From the NCBI RefSeq assembly GCF_001039475.1, contig NZ_LELK01000001.1:1927561-1991560 (forward strand): DNA of 64,000 bases, read 5' to 3'. Shown in pieces: positions 37,208-45,772 of this stretch. The notes under the pieces are model-generated. The model was not told the origin of the DNA, ran no database searches, and saw nothing but the letters and a program-made list of their open reading frames with translations. How positions within the stretch are numbered: position 1 is the stretch's first letter; every line of letters begins with the position of its first letter. This DNA comes from Guptibacillus hwajinpoensis. Its GTDB lineage: Bacteria > Bacillota > Bacilli > Bacillales > Guptibacillaceae. The translations under genes and the position numbers were made by a program.

Positions 37208-37733
37208 TCGTTTAAGTAAATCGTCTGTTGAGATCACCGAACCTGAAACGCTAGAACAAGCGTATACACTTTATAAAGATTCACTGTATCGTTTCATCTA
37301 TCGCTATACCCTGGATGAACAGCTCAGCATTGATCTTGTACAGGATACATTCCTTAAGTTTCATAACTATAAGAAACGCTTTGATTCTAATCAATCGTCA
37401 TTAAAAACGTATCTGTTTACTATCGCTTATCAATTGATGATCAATAAATTAAAGCGTCGCCACAAACTTAAGACTCTTCTTCCTTTTCTCGTCAATGAGC
37501 AAGATCATCCTACTAACAAACTAGATGATAAAATGGCAGTTCAATGGGCTATAAAGAAACTTCCTGAAAAGCAACGTGCTGTTATCTTACTAATTTACTA
37601 TCACGATATGACTCAGGAAGAAACGTCAGCTGTGCTTGAAATTCCGATCGGCACCGTCAAATCGAGATTATCTTCTGCGATTAAACGTATGCGTGAAGTA
37701 ATGGAGGGAAAACCCGATGAAACGCAAAAATAA
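37197..37733 (+). CDS. ECF-type RNA polymerase sigma factor
   Basis: 178 residues. Region 2 (LYKDSLYRFIYRYTLDEQLSIDLVQDTFLKFH) and region 4 (LPEKQRAVILLIYYHDMTQEETSAVLEIPIGTVKSRLSSAIKRMRE, split over about 118-165) are clear. It overlaps the genes before and after it. The small third gene is the likely anti-sigma factor. Target promoter unknown. Confidence 0.92.
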   Translation: MSFNRLSKSSVEITEPETLEQAYTLYKDSLYRFIYRYTLDEQLSIDLVQDTFLKFHNYKKRFDSNQSSLKTYLFTIAYQLMINKLKRRHKLKTLLPFLVNEQDHPTNKLDDKMAVQWAIKKLPEKQRAVILLIYYHDMTQEETSAVLEIPIGTVKSRLSSAIKRMREVMEGKPDETQK

Positions 37734-37962
37734 CCAAACGATCCCAGAAGAACTACATGAACTTTTAGATAAGTATACGGTGGATGTTCCCCCTATACCT
37801 CTTAGAAAAAACAAGTTAGATCAAGTTGGAGATTTTCTGACAGAGCCAGTATCTAACCCGCTTGACAGTAAGTCAATATCACCCTCATTGCTACTCAAAA
37901 TTCAGTTAGCCCCTATTGGAGTTGTGCTTGCATTATCTACAGGGGCAATGCTATTGATGTAG
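37717..37962 (+). CDS. Small single-pass protein, candidate anti-sigma factor
   Basis: 81 residues: a polar N-terminal cytosolic part (about 1-57) and one C-terminal helix (LLLKIQLAPIGVVLALSTGA). It overlaps the sigma gene by 17 bases. It lacks a recognisable zinc anti-sigma motif (HxxxCxxC) and is shorter than usual anti-sigmas. Assignment rests on operon position. Confidence 0.65.
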   Translation: MKRKNNQTIPEELHELLDKYTVDVPPIPLRKNKLDQVGDFLTEPVSNPLDSKSISPSLLLKIQLAPIGVVLALSTGAMLLM

Positions 37963-37972
37963 TGAAGACAAA

Positions 37973-38003
37973 AAAAGCGTGAAGCACTAGTGCTTCACGC
38001 TCT
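37973..38003. terminator. Bidirectional terminator (ECF operon / persulfide dioxygenase)
   Basis: agcgtgaagcac-tagtgcttcacgct, near-perfect palindrome with T and A tracts, between convergent units. Confidence 0.85.
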
Positions 38004-38008
38004 TTCCA

Positions 38009-39418
38009 TCACTTCTCGATATGATCAAATTCTTTTTCCCATTTAGCAAAACCACCGCTAAAGTTTAAGATATCTTTGAACCCTAGAGATTGTAGTAGGC
38101 TTGTTCCGATTGCTGAACGTGTACCCGATTGACAGTGAACGACTACCGTTTTGTCTTCTGGGATTTCCTCAGCTTGATCTTCTAAATACCCTAGCATATG
38201 GTGATTTGCACCAGGAATGTGGCCTTTGTTCCATTCATCTTGTTTTCTTATATCGACAACATAAACGTCGTCTTTTTCATAGACATCCTTTAGCTCTTCA
38301 GCAGTAATAAAGGAGTACCCTTCGAGATCATTCCACTGTGAAAGTAGCTCTGGACCTGCAAATGCTTTAATGTTATCAATTCCGATTGAATGCAGTGCTT
38401 TCACAATTTCTTCTTGCTTGTCTTCCTCTGCAATTAGAAGCAAGTTATGGTCATAATCAAGTACCCAACCTGACCAATTCGTGAATGCTTTATTAAATGG
38501 GAGATTAATCGCACCATCAATGTGACCAGCCGCAAAATCAGTTGCTGGACGAGTATCAACGACAGTTGTGTTTTCTTTTGAAGCAAGAGCACTAAACTCA
38601 TCAACATTTGAGATTTTTTCTAGGTTCTCACCAGTTAAAACGTTCGGTCCTTTTTTATTTACCTTTTTCATAACCGCAAAGTAAGTTGGAGCTTCAGGCT
38701 GTTCGTTAAGAAGTTCTTTCACAAATGAACCTTCATTCTCTTCCTTTAACGCCCAGTTATTGCGTAGTTCGTAGCCTACAGTAGATTGTGGAACTGCACC
38801 TAACGACTTACCACATGCACTTCCTGCACCATGCCCCGGCCAAACTGTGAGATATTCTGGTAGTTCTTTAAATTTTTGTAGCGAACTGAACATTGATTTT
38901 GCTCCAGTTTCAGCTGTTCCTTTTGCCCCAGCCGCTTTTTCAAGCAAATCTGGACGACCAATATCACCAACAAAAACAAAGTCTCCTGTGAAAATGCCCA
39001 TTGGTACTTCAGATCCGCCACCGTGATCGGTTAGAACGAATGAAATGCTTTCTGGGGTATGCCCTGGGGTATGCATAACACCAAGTTCAATATTACCTAC
39101 TTTGATCGATGAACCATCTTTAACAAGTTCAACATTTAATCCGTCAAGATAACCGTACTTCCAGTCTTGATCTCCTTCATCAGACAAGTATAATTTCACA
39201 TCGTGTTTTTCTGCGAGCTGGCGTGCGCCCGAAACAAAATCAGCATGAATGTGCGTTTCTGCTGCTGCAGCTAAATGAAAGCCTTCCTTTTTAGCTACTT
39301 CTAAATATGGCGTAACATCACGTGCAGGATCAATAACCAATGCTTCACCTGTTCGCTGACATCCAATTAAATAAGAATATTGTGCGAGCTTTTCGTCGAA
39401 AAACGTTCGTAAATACAT
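38009..39418 (-). CDS. MBL-fold persulfide dioxygenase with two rhodanese domains (CstB-like)
   Basis: 469 residues. N-terminal metallo-beta-lactamase domain with ETHIHADFVSGA, HTPGHTPES and GDFVFVGDIGRPD typical of sulfur dioxygenases. Rhodanese 1 (about 285-360) keeps VDTRPATDFAAGHI but has no active Cys (LLIAEEDKQEE). Rhodanese 2 (about 375-465) has VVHCQSGTRSAIG. It oxidises persulfides to sulfite/thiosulfate, a sulfide-detoxification role by analogy with CstB. ATG after CAGGAGGC. Two CsoR/CstR-like operators lie upstream. Confidence 0.9.
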   Translation of the reverse strand: MYLRTFFDEKLAQYSYLIGCQRTGEALVIDPARDVTPYLEVAKKEGFHLAAAAETHIHADFVSGARQLAEKHDVKLYLSDEGDQDWKYGYLDGLNVELVKDGSSIKVGNIELGVMHTPGHTPESISFVLTDHGGGSEVPMGIFTGDFVFVGDIGRPDLLEKAAGAKGTAETGAKSMFSSLQKFKELPEYLTVWPGHGAGSACGKSLGAVPQSTVGYELRNNWALKEENEGSFVKELLNEQPEAPTYFAVMKKVNKKGPNVLTGENLEKISNVDEFSALASKENTTVVDTRPATDFAAGHIDGAINLPFNKAFTNWSGWVLDYDHNLLLIAEEDKQEEIVKALHSIGIDNIKAFAGPELLSQWNDLEGYSFITAEELKDVYEKDDVYVVDIRKQDEWNKGHIPGANHHMLGYLEDQAEEIPEDKTVVVHCQSGTRSAIGTSLLQSLGFKDILNFSGGFAKWEKEFDHIEK

Positions 39419-39450
39419 TTGTTTTGCCTCCTGAATGAAAAATGATTAAT

Positions 39451-39464
39451 TACCCTATGGGGTA
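39451..39464. promoter_or_regulatory. CsoR/CstR-like operator 1
   Basis: TACCC-TAT-GGGGTA, 33 bases upstream of the persulfide dioxygenase ATG. Matches the TACCCC/GGGGTA style of CsoR-family operators. Confidence 0.6.
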
Positions 39465-39516
39465 TTTGAATTCATCATAAACCCTTTTAAAATTTTCTTC
39501 AACCATTCTGCTTTTA

Positions 39517-39530
39517 TACCCTACAAGGTA
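39517..39530. promoter_or_regulatory. CsoR/CstR-like operator 2
   Basis: TACCCTACAAGGTA, same 14-base length and TACC/GGTA ends, with start-to-start spacing of 66 bases from operator 1. Confidence 0.45.
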
Positions 39531-39604
39531 GTCCACTCTATATAAGTCTTTATTACCTAACCTTATCCTTTCTAAACTTTGAAATTCCTACTCTCAATGT
39601 ACAC

Positions 39605-39640
39605 AAAAGAAAAACCGAATAGTGAAAAACACTATTCGGC
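39605..39640 (-). terminator. Terminator of the second subtilase gene
   Basis: gccgaatagtg-ttttt-cactattcggt with a T-rich tail on the minus strand. Confidence 0.85.
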
Positions 39641-39653
39641 ATAAGCACTATTA

Positions 39654-41006
39654 TTATTTAGGTCCTGCAATAGCTGCTGTTTGCAAAGCTTCTTGAACAG
39701 CTTTATAAGCATCTACATAACCTGCTCCAACCTCGTGATAAGCATAACCAGACATTGGTTCTGCCGTATTCTCGAGAGCGCTTAAAGCAGCATCAGGTTG
39801 GAGATCTGGATTCGCTTCTTCCATTAAAGCTAGAACACCCGAGATATGAGGTGTAGCCATGCTTGTTCCACTGGATGTTGTGTAATATGGAAGGTACTCA
39901 GGTGCAATGTAATTTACATCTTTCGTTGTACCTAGCGTATTAATAATAACTCCTGTAGATGATTTAGTAGCGACAATATCAACACCTGGAGCAGTAATAT
40001 CAGGGTGAAGAAGTGGATCACCGGCTACTCCCCTAGAAGAAAAGTCAGCAAGCTGCTTATCCTTAGTACCAGCTGCAACTGAGATAACCCAAGGTGCTGC
40101 AGAATAAGGATTCAACGTGTTATCTTCTGGCCCTTCGTTTCCGGCTGCAAATGTTACAGTCATACCATTATCATGTGCGATTTTACTTGCTACGTTAATT
40201 GGGTCGTTCGGAGAATATTCTCCAGTTGATCCCCAGCTGTTACTAATAATATCAATACCGTACTCTTCCTGATGCTCAATAACATAATTAAAGCTTTCAA
40301 GAGCCCAGAGAATATTTAGACCTTCACCCGCACCAAGTCCAACTAATTTAGCGTCAGGTGCTACGCCTGCATATAACCCATCGCTTGCTTCACCAAGTCC
40401 AGCAATTGTCCCAGCAACATGTGTCCCGTGGCCTGAACTTGTATCTGTGTTTGGCACATTCTCTAGATAAACGTCTTGTCCACCGAAGATGCTGCCGCCT
40501 ACCAGCATCTTGACGTTTTGTACAACCTTAGAACCAAATGGAAGGTCTGGATGTGTGCCATCAATACCACTATCGATCACAGCAACAGTAGTTCCCTTAC
40601 CAGTATAGCCAAGATCACTCCAAACTTTTTCTGCACCAATTACTGTTCTGCTATCTTTCATTAAGTAGTCTAATTTCTTGTTTTTATAAATGGATACAGC
40701 ATTTGTCTTACTTTTCAATAGTGAATCGATTTCTAATGCGGTTCCCGTTATCCCAACAATCGGCAATTCACTGAACGTTTTGAGTGATAAACCTAACGAT
40801 TTCAGAAGATCTAGTTCCTCGACAGTGGGTTTAGCATCATATGTAAGAATCGCTTCAACCTCTGTCCACCCTGTTACTTTGTTTAGAACATTATCCAATG
40901 TGCTGTCAATTTCAAGGTTACTCGCCTGAGTTGGTTTAGCATGACCTGGAATCAGCATAGCCAATACTAGAACTGCCACCAATAATAGTTTACTTAGAAA
41001 TTTCAT
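39654..41006 (-). CDS. Secreted subtilisin-like S8 protease
   Basis: 450 residues. Signal peptide 1-29, I9-like propeptide to about 115, then catalytic Asp145 (VIDSGIDGTH), His193 (GHGTHVAG), Asn290 (AAGNEGP) and Ser382 (SSGTSMATPH). It corresponds to the first 465 or so residues of the larger subtilase at 24642 without the wall-binding repeats, so it is probably released. ATG behind CGGAGGG. Confidence 0.93.
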   Translation of the reverse strand: MKFLSKLLLVAVLVLAMLIPGHAKPTQASNLEIDSTLDNVLNKVTGWTEVEAILTYDAKPTVEELDLLKSLGLSLKTFSELPIVGITGTALEIDSLLKSKTNAVSIYKNKKLDYLMKDSRTVIGAEKVWSDLGYTGKGTTVAVIDSGIDGTHPDLPFGSKVVQNVKMLVGGSIFGGQDVYLENVPNTDTSSGHGTHVAGTIAGLGEASDGLYAGVAPDAKLVGLGAGEGLNILWALESFNYVIEHQEEYGIDIISNSWGSTGEYSPNDPINVASKIAHDNGMTVTFAAGNEGPEDNTLNPYSAAPWVISVAAGTKDKQLADFSSRGVAGDPLLHPDITAPGVDIVATKSSTGVIINTLGTTKDVNYIAPEYLPYYTTSSGTSMATPHISGVLALMEEANPDLQPDAALSALENTAEPMSGYAYHEVGAGYVDAYKAVQEALQTAAIAGPK

Positions 41007-41245
41007 TAAATCCCTCCGTCTTTATTCGTAATTAAGTTGTACCCACGCCTCTAGTATAAAGAACATTCAGAATGTTTTGTATTGGGAAATGACAGTTGAT
41101 TATTTCAACTTAAAAGCATTTTCGAGAAGGACATTTCCCAATAACCTAAAATTTTCTAGTCTAACTTGTGGTTATAAAACGACAACATTCGGGAACGTCT
41201 CTTAAAGCGTGTTTAGACATACGACATGATAACGGAGGTTTTCTA

Positions 41246-41725
41246 ATGTTTACGTTCAGTGATATTCCAATGTTCTTTGTGAACTTTTTTGTGATATTAC
41301 CAATTATCACGCTCATACATGAAGCAGGTCACGTTCTTATTGCTCGACTTTTTGGCGGTAAAATTAAATTCTGTATAGGAACAGGAAAGACGGTCTTTCA
41401 TATTGGTCCACTTGAAGTAAAAAAGAAGTATTTTATGGAAGGATGGTGTCAGTACGAAGATCTAACTTATAACAGAACGTGGGCACACGTGGCGATTTAT
41501 GCAGCAGGTAGTTTATTTAATATCATTGTAATTCTCATCATGAACGCTTTAATCTATGCTGACGTAATACCTGTTGACTTGTTTTTCTATCAATTCACTT
41601 ACTTCTCGATCTACTTTATTTTCTTCTCCCTTATGCCTTATCGAAACGACGCTGGAAAGCCAAGCGATGGCATGGCAATCTTTGATGTAATACGCTATGG
41701 AAAAGCCGAAGATCCGATCGATTAA
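41246..41725 (+). CDS. Small M50-like (site-2 protease fold) membrane protein
   Basis: 159 residues from ATG 41246 behind ACGGAGGT. HEAGH in LPIITLIHEAGHVLIARLFGG is the zinc motif of M50 peptidases, with four or so membrane helices. The late NPxxDG ligand motif is not evident (FFSLMPYRNDAGKPSDGMAI is the nearest), so activity is uncertain. An upstream extension of the frame to 41168 lacks a ribosome site. Confidence 0.75.
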   Translation: MFTFSDIPMFFVNFFVILPIITLIHEAGHVLIARLFGGKIKFCIGTGKTVFHIGPLEVKKKYFMEGWCQYEDLTYNRTWAHVAIYAAGSLFNIIVILIMNALIYADVIPVDLFFYQFTYFSIYFIFFSLMPYRNDAGKPSDGMAIFDVIRYGKAEDPID

Positions 41726-41750
41726 GTGATGACTCCTATTCATAAATAGA

Positions 41751-41787
41751 AGGGTATCAGAGCGAAAGCTACTGATACCCTTTTTTA
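41751..41787 (+). terminator. Terminator of the M50-like gene
   Basis: agggtatcag-agcgaaagcta-ctgataccct plus T run. Confidence 0.85.
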
Positions 41788-42002
41788 TGAACTACCAAAA
41801 GAAAATTGGTCGCTCACAACTTACTTTTTGCATCCTGAGTCTAAATTACTAGAAAATTGTAAATAATAACGCTTTTTTATAGCGAGAATTTAATATTAAA
41901 TTAGTACTATAATCCTACAAAAGTCGGAAAACCTCTTAATAAAAACCAAAATAATACAAATAAAGGTGATAATAGTAGTGATTTTCTTCGCGCATAATAT
42001 GG

Positions 42003-42031
42003 TTGACTACTAAAGTATTCCAATGTAGAAT
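42003..42031 (+). promoter_or_regulatory. Sigma-A promoter of the symporter-prolidase unit
   Basis: TTGACT (42003-42008), 17-bp spacer, TAGAAT (42026-42031). The predicted 80-base leader contains the palindrome GGTGCGCACC at 42078-42087. The rest of 41790-42000 is AT-rich with nothing assignable. Confidence 0.7.
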
Positions 42032-42118
42032 TTAGGGCTTTTTTAATTTATGAATGTAATGTGGTAGCATACTTATCGGTGCGCACCTTAGAAAATACAC
42101 AGACAAGGAAGTGGCATA

Positions 42119-43513
42119 ATGGAAATTACACATAATCCGAACCTCCTATGGTTTGTCATTGCATATGGCATCCTAATGGTAGGTTTGGGCATTTATTTCT
42201 CAAAGAAGGTTTCTAATAGTGAGGACTTCATTCTTGCTGGTAAGGGACTCGGTGCTCTTGTACTAACAGGAACCCTGCTAGCTACATGGACTGGTAGCGG
42301 TAGTATTTCCGGTGGAGAAACGTCTATGGCTTATAGCTACGGCATTATTCCAGCGTTTCTTATGGCCATACCGACAATCATAGGGATTCTCGTTCTTTAT
42401 ATTATTGCTCCTAGAATTCGAGCTTTCGGTAAATATACAGTTTCTTCGATTCTAGAAGAAAAATATGGTTCATTCGCGAGGATGTTAGCCGGTATTATCA
42501 TCATTCTTGCTTATGTTGGAATTGTTTCTTATCAAATGAAGGGTTTTGGATTCATACTCAATCTAACAACCGGCATCTCAGTTGAAACAGGAACAATCAT
42601 TGGGGCAGCTCTTATTATTTTCCTTGCAACAATTGGAGGTCTGCGTTCAGTTGCTCCTACTGATGCAATCAGCGCTATTCTTATGGTTCTAGGATTAGCC
42701 ATCACCTTACCAACAATCTTTGTAATTGCTGGAGGGTGGGATAACATCGTTGCGAATGTGCCATCCGATCACTTAACATTCAGTGGTCAATTATCAAACA
42801 TTCAACTTCTAGGATATTTGTTGCCTTCTTTATTTCTACTGTTGGCTGACCAAAACATGTACCAACGATTGGCGTCTTCAAGTGGCGATCAGTCTTCAAA
42901 GAAAGCACAAATTGGTTGGCTTGTAGCCATGATTCTAATTTCACCGACAATTGGCTTAATTGCATTCGCAGCTCGGTCACTTTTTCCAAATATCGATCCA
43001 GGAATGGCTCTAATGGCAACAACAGTTGTTATGCCAACGTTTGTAGGAGGTATTCTTTTAACAGCAGCAACTGCATTTATTATTACAACGGGTAACTCCT
43101 ACCTACTATCTGCCGCAACTAATGTAACGTACGATATTTTTGGTAAATATATCAACAAAGATGCAACGGATAGACAATTGTTAGTTATGACAAAGTGGTT
43201 CATTGTTATCCTAGGTGTACTTGCTTACATTATCATTAGTTTCTTCCCAACTGTTCTTTCTGTTCAAATGTATGCTTATACCGTTTACGGAGCAGGAATC
43301 ACGCCAGCTGTTCTAGCTGTCTTCTTCTGGAAACGCGTGAACATTTACGGTGGTATTTCATCTATGATTGCTGGTGTTGTCACAACTCTTGTTTGGGAAA
43401 TTCCACTATCAAAACCATTTGACTTAAACAGTGTTCTCTTTGCTGTACCTGTCGCTGTTATCGTACTAATTATTGTAACGCTCGCGACATCAAACAAAAC
43501 AAAGACTGCCTAA
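42119..43513 (+). CDS. Sodium:solute symporter (SSS family)
   Basis: 464 residues, about 13 membrane helices with the LeuT-like SSS fold. Typical stretches are EDFILAGKGLGALVLTGTLLATWTGSGSI (about 32-60) and DQNMYQRLASSSGDQSSKKA. It shares a direction with the Xaa-Pro peptidase gene 41 bases downstream, which suggests uptake of a proline-containing compound or the amino acid itself. It could supply the put pathway, but it is not a clear PutP. Substrate is inference. Confidence 0.88.
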   Translation: MEITHNPNLLWFVIAYGILMVGLGIYFSKKVSNSEDFILAGKGLGALVLTGTLLATWTGSGSISGGETSMAYSYGIIPAFLMAIPTIIGILVLYIIAPRIRAFGKYTVSSILEEKYGSFARMLAGIIIILAYVGIVSYQMKGFGFILNLTTGISVETGTIIGAALIIFLATIGGLRSVAPTDAISAILMVLGLAITLPTIFVIAGGWDNIVANVPSDHLTFSGQLSNIQLLGYLLPSLFLLLADQNMYQRLASSSGDQSSKKAQIGWLVAMILISPTIGLIAFAARSLFPNIDPGMALMATTVVMPTFVGGILLTAATAFIITTGNSYLLSAATNVTYDIFGKYINKDATDRQLLVMTKWFIVILGVLAYIIISFFPTVLSVQMYAYTVYGAGITPAVLAVFFWKRVNIYGGISSMIAGVVTTLVWEIPLSKPFDLNSVLFAVPVAVIVLIIVTLATSNKTKTA

Positions 43514-43554
43514 TAAACTAATCAGACTTTCTATAGAATAGGTTGTGAATAAAT

Positions 43555-44655
43555 ATGAATCAACGACTAGAAAAATTCTCTAACTGGCTAAAGGAAACTG
43601 AACAAACATTTGCATTTGTTCATTCTTCTTCCAATGTATTCTATCTTTCTGACTTCGAATGCGAACCTCATGAACGGTTATTAGGTCTATTTATTTTCCC
43701 TGAGCATGAACCGTTTCTAGTTCTTCCTGGAATGGAAGTAGATCAAGCGAAAGACGCAGGGTGGGAACATGAAATCATCGGTCATGGTGACGCTGATAAC
43801 CCATGGGATATGATTCACACAGCATTGAAGAACAGAGGGATTATGGAAGCTACCAAAGTTGCAATCGAGAAAGAAACCCTCTCTTATGGACGTGCAGAAG
43901 AAGTGATGAAACGATACCCTTCCGTTACATTTACAAGCGCTGAAGATAAACTAAATGAGCTTCGCTTAATTAAAGACACGAAAGAATTAGAAGTTCTTAA
44001 GAAGGCCGCTGCATTAGCCGATTTTGGTGTTGAAACAGGAGTAAAAGCACTTCGCGAGGGCTGTACGGAAATGGAAGTTCTTGCAACGATTGAATACGAA
44101 CTAAAGAAAAAAGGCATTCGAGAAATGTCCTTTTCAACAATGGTCCTATTTGGTGAGAAAGCAGGACAACCACATGGGAATCCTGGAGATCGAAAGCTTA
44201 AAAAAGGCGATCTTGTTCTATTCGATCTTGGTGTTGTATTAGACGGATATTGCTCTGATATTACAAGAACTGTTGCATTCCAAGAAGTAAACGAAAAGCA
44301 AAAAGAAATTTATGATATTGTCTTAAACGCTCAGCTTCAAACGCTTGAAATATCAAAACCTGGAACAAGACTAGGCGATTTAGATATAACGGCTAGAGAA
44401 GTTATTTCTAAAGCAGGTTACGGTGACTACTTCCCACACCGAATCGGTCACGGAATAGGAATTGATGTCCATGAATACCCTTCAATGAGTGAAAATAACG
44501 ACTCTCTTTTAGTCGAAGGTATGACCTACACAATCGAACCGGGTATTTATCTCCCAGAGGTTGGTGGAGTGAGAATTGAAGATGATGTACTTGTTACAAA
44601 ATCAGGATATGAAACGCTAACCAAATATCCTAAAGAGCTTCAAATCATTAAATAA
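43555..44655 (+). CDS. Xaa-Pro peptidase, M24B family
   Basis: 366 residues with a creatinase-type N-domain and pita-bread catalytic domain. Metal ligands are visible as DLGVVLDGYCSDITRT (two Asp), GHGIGIDVHEYP (His), TIEPGIY (Glu) and VRIEDDV (Glu). It cleaves X-Pro dipeptides in the cytosol, releasing proline. Second gene after the symporter. Confidence 0.94.
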   Translation: MNQRLEKFSNWLKETEQTFAFVHSSSNVFYLSDFECEPHERLLGLFIFPEHEPFLVLPGMEVDQAKDAGWEHEIIGHGDADNPWDMIHTALKNRGIMEATKVAIEKETLSYGRAEEVMKRYPSVTFTSAEDKLNELRLIKDTKELEVLKKAAALADFGVETGVKALREGCTEMEVLATIEYELKKKGIREMSFSTMVLFGEKAGQPHGNPGDRKLKKGDLVLFDLGVVLDGYCSDITRTVAFQEVNEKQKEIYDIVLNAQLQTLEISKPGTRLGDLDITAREVISKAGYGDYFPHRIGHGIGIDVHEYPSMSENNDSLLVEGMTYTIEPGIYLPEVGGVRIEDDVLVTKSGYETLTKYPKELQIIK

Positions 44656-44661
44656 TAGTAA

Positions 44662-44697
44662 GAAAAGACCGACTCTGCGAAGAGTCGGTCTTTTCTA
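44662..44697 (+). terminator. Terminator of the symporter-prolidase unit
   Basis: aaaagaccgactct-gcga-agagtcggtctttt, a perfect 14-bp stem. Confidence 0.9.
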
Positions 44698-44737
44698 TTT
44701 GTATACCATTAACGTTCCAATGTCGTGTATTGGTAAC

Positions 44738-45373
44738 TTATAAATATTCTTCATGTGGTGCATGTGTTGGATATAGCATATAGTACATCGGATACGCTCT
44801 TTCATACCAAAACTGAATAATCGGACCTAGAAGAATGACAAGTGCAACTGTTCCTATCCCAACTGGTCCACCTATAAGAAGTGCAAGTGTTGCCATAATC
44901 ACAGCAACAATTGTCTGTCCCATTTGTAAGCTCAGATTAAATCGAGAACTTACAACAAGGAACAATTGATCGAACGGAGCTCTTGGAAACTGTGGCAAAA
45001 TATAGATTGCAACTCCTAGCCCAATTGTTACCATACCTGCGATAAGGATAAAGACTTTTGCCATTAGTGGCGCAGCTGATAAATTAATTGATGCAAATAC
45101 AATTTCTAGCCAGAAATCGAGAATAAAACTTTCTAATACAATCGGTAAGGCTGCTAACCATTCTGGCTTTTGCTTCATAAGACTACTGTTAATGAATATA
45201 ACAAGTATCTGAAACATCCCATACCAGAATCCTACTGTTAAACCTACTAAATCTGATATACCAATAAAAAAGGACGTCCAGAAACCTGCGCCAAGTGTAG
45301 CGTGAATAATTAGTGCTACACCGAAAAAGTTAATAAACATACCTAGAAGGTAAATCGTAACTCGATAAAACAT
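44738..45373 (-). CDS. YczE/YyaS-type integral membrane protein
   Basis: 211 residues, five or six helices (starting MFYRVTIYLLGMFINFFGVA). The GAGFWTSFFIGISDLVGLTVGFW region and the family's PFDQLFLVVSSRF stretch support assignment to the YczE group, whose function is unclear (YczE affects lipopeptide production in B. subtilis). ATG follows GGAGGAGGTC. Preceded by a probable structured leader. Confidence 0.85.
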   Translation of the reverse strand: MFYRVTIYLLGMFINFFGVALIIHATLGAGFWTSFFIGISDLVGLTVGFWYGMFQILVIFINSSLMKQKPEWLAALPIVLESFILDFWLEIVFASINLSAAPLMAKVFILIAGMVTIGLGVAIYILPQFPRAPFDQLFLVVSSRFNLSLQMGQTIVAVIMATLALLIGGPVGIGTVALVILLGPIIQFWYERAYPMYYMLYPTHAPHEEYL

Positions 45374-45514
45374 TACGACCTCCTCCCTTCCTATAAAATA
45401 AATAAAATCTGGTAGAGTGAAACTCCCTCTTATGATGACGTTTTTGTTACGCTTTGCTGTCAGCCGAGGTCCTGTCTCATCGATTGGAAGAGAGGATACT
45501 TTCTACGATTTTTC
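45374..45514 (-). promoter_or_regulatory. Possible structured 5' leader (unidentified riboswitch-like RNA)
   Basis: About 140 bases between the promoter and the ATG of the yczE-like gene. Nested long-range pairings: CCTCTCTT (45488-45495) with AAGAGGG (45425-45431), and GATGA (45477-45481) with TCATC (45434-45438), enclosing the GC-richer segment gacaggacctcggctgacag. It matches no riboswitch consensus I know, and no terminator is evident, so control might be translational. Confidence 0.45.
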
Positions 45515-45520
45515 GAGTTC

Positions 45521-45549
45521 ATTTTATTAGCGATTAATCGAATCGTCAA
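45521..45549 (-). promoter_or_regulatory. Sigma-A promoter of the yczE-like gene
   Basis: TTGACG (45544-45549), 17-bp spacer, TAAAAT (45521-45526) on the minus strand. Confidence 0.72.
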
Positions 45550-45611
45550 TCGGTTTTACTTAAAAAACATAATTCCATTTTTTTCAGGGATTTCGATTTA
45601 TTTTTACACAA

Positions 45612-45639
45612 TAAAAAATGCTGCCCATTTGGACAACAT
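45612..45639 (-). terminator. Probable terminator of the rsbR-like gene
   Basis: Minus strand atgttgtcc-aaat-gggcagcat with two G-U pairs and TTTTTT. A core-less repeat copy separates it from the gene's stop. Confidence 0.7.
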
Positions 45640-45652
45640 TAAAATTTAATCA

Positions 45653-45758
45653 AAGCTCTTGTTGTAGACATTGTTGATATAGTGGGTTAATTTCCGCTCC
45701 AATTAGTGTGGTTTTTTATACAAAAAGCGTTCAAAAACACAATCTTTTAAAAAGAACA
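45653..45758. repeat. Short, core-less form of the dispersed repeat (copy E)
   Basis: Ends agctcttgttgtagacattg and acaatcttttaaaaagaac enclose a single ttccgctcc with no GC core. Located inside the 3' untranslated region of the rsbR-like gene. Confidence 0.7.
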
Positions 45759-45772
45759 TTTCGAGCTTGGCC

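Noticed and set aside
42119-43513. Naming the SSS symporter PutP
   Set aside because: It is six kilobases from the put genes and paired with a prolidase; the substrate cannot be read from the sequence.
45374-45514. TPP, SAM, guanidine or purine riboswitch before the yczE-like gene
   Set aside because: None of their conserved sequence blocks is present.
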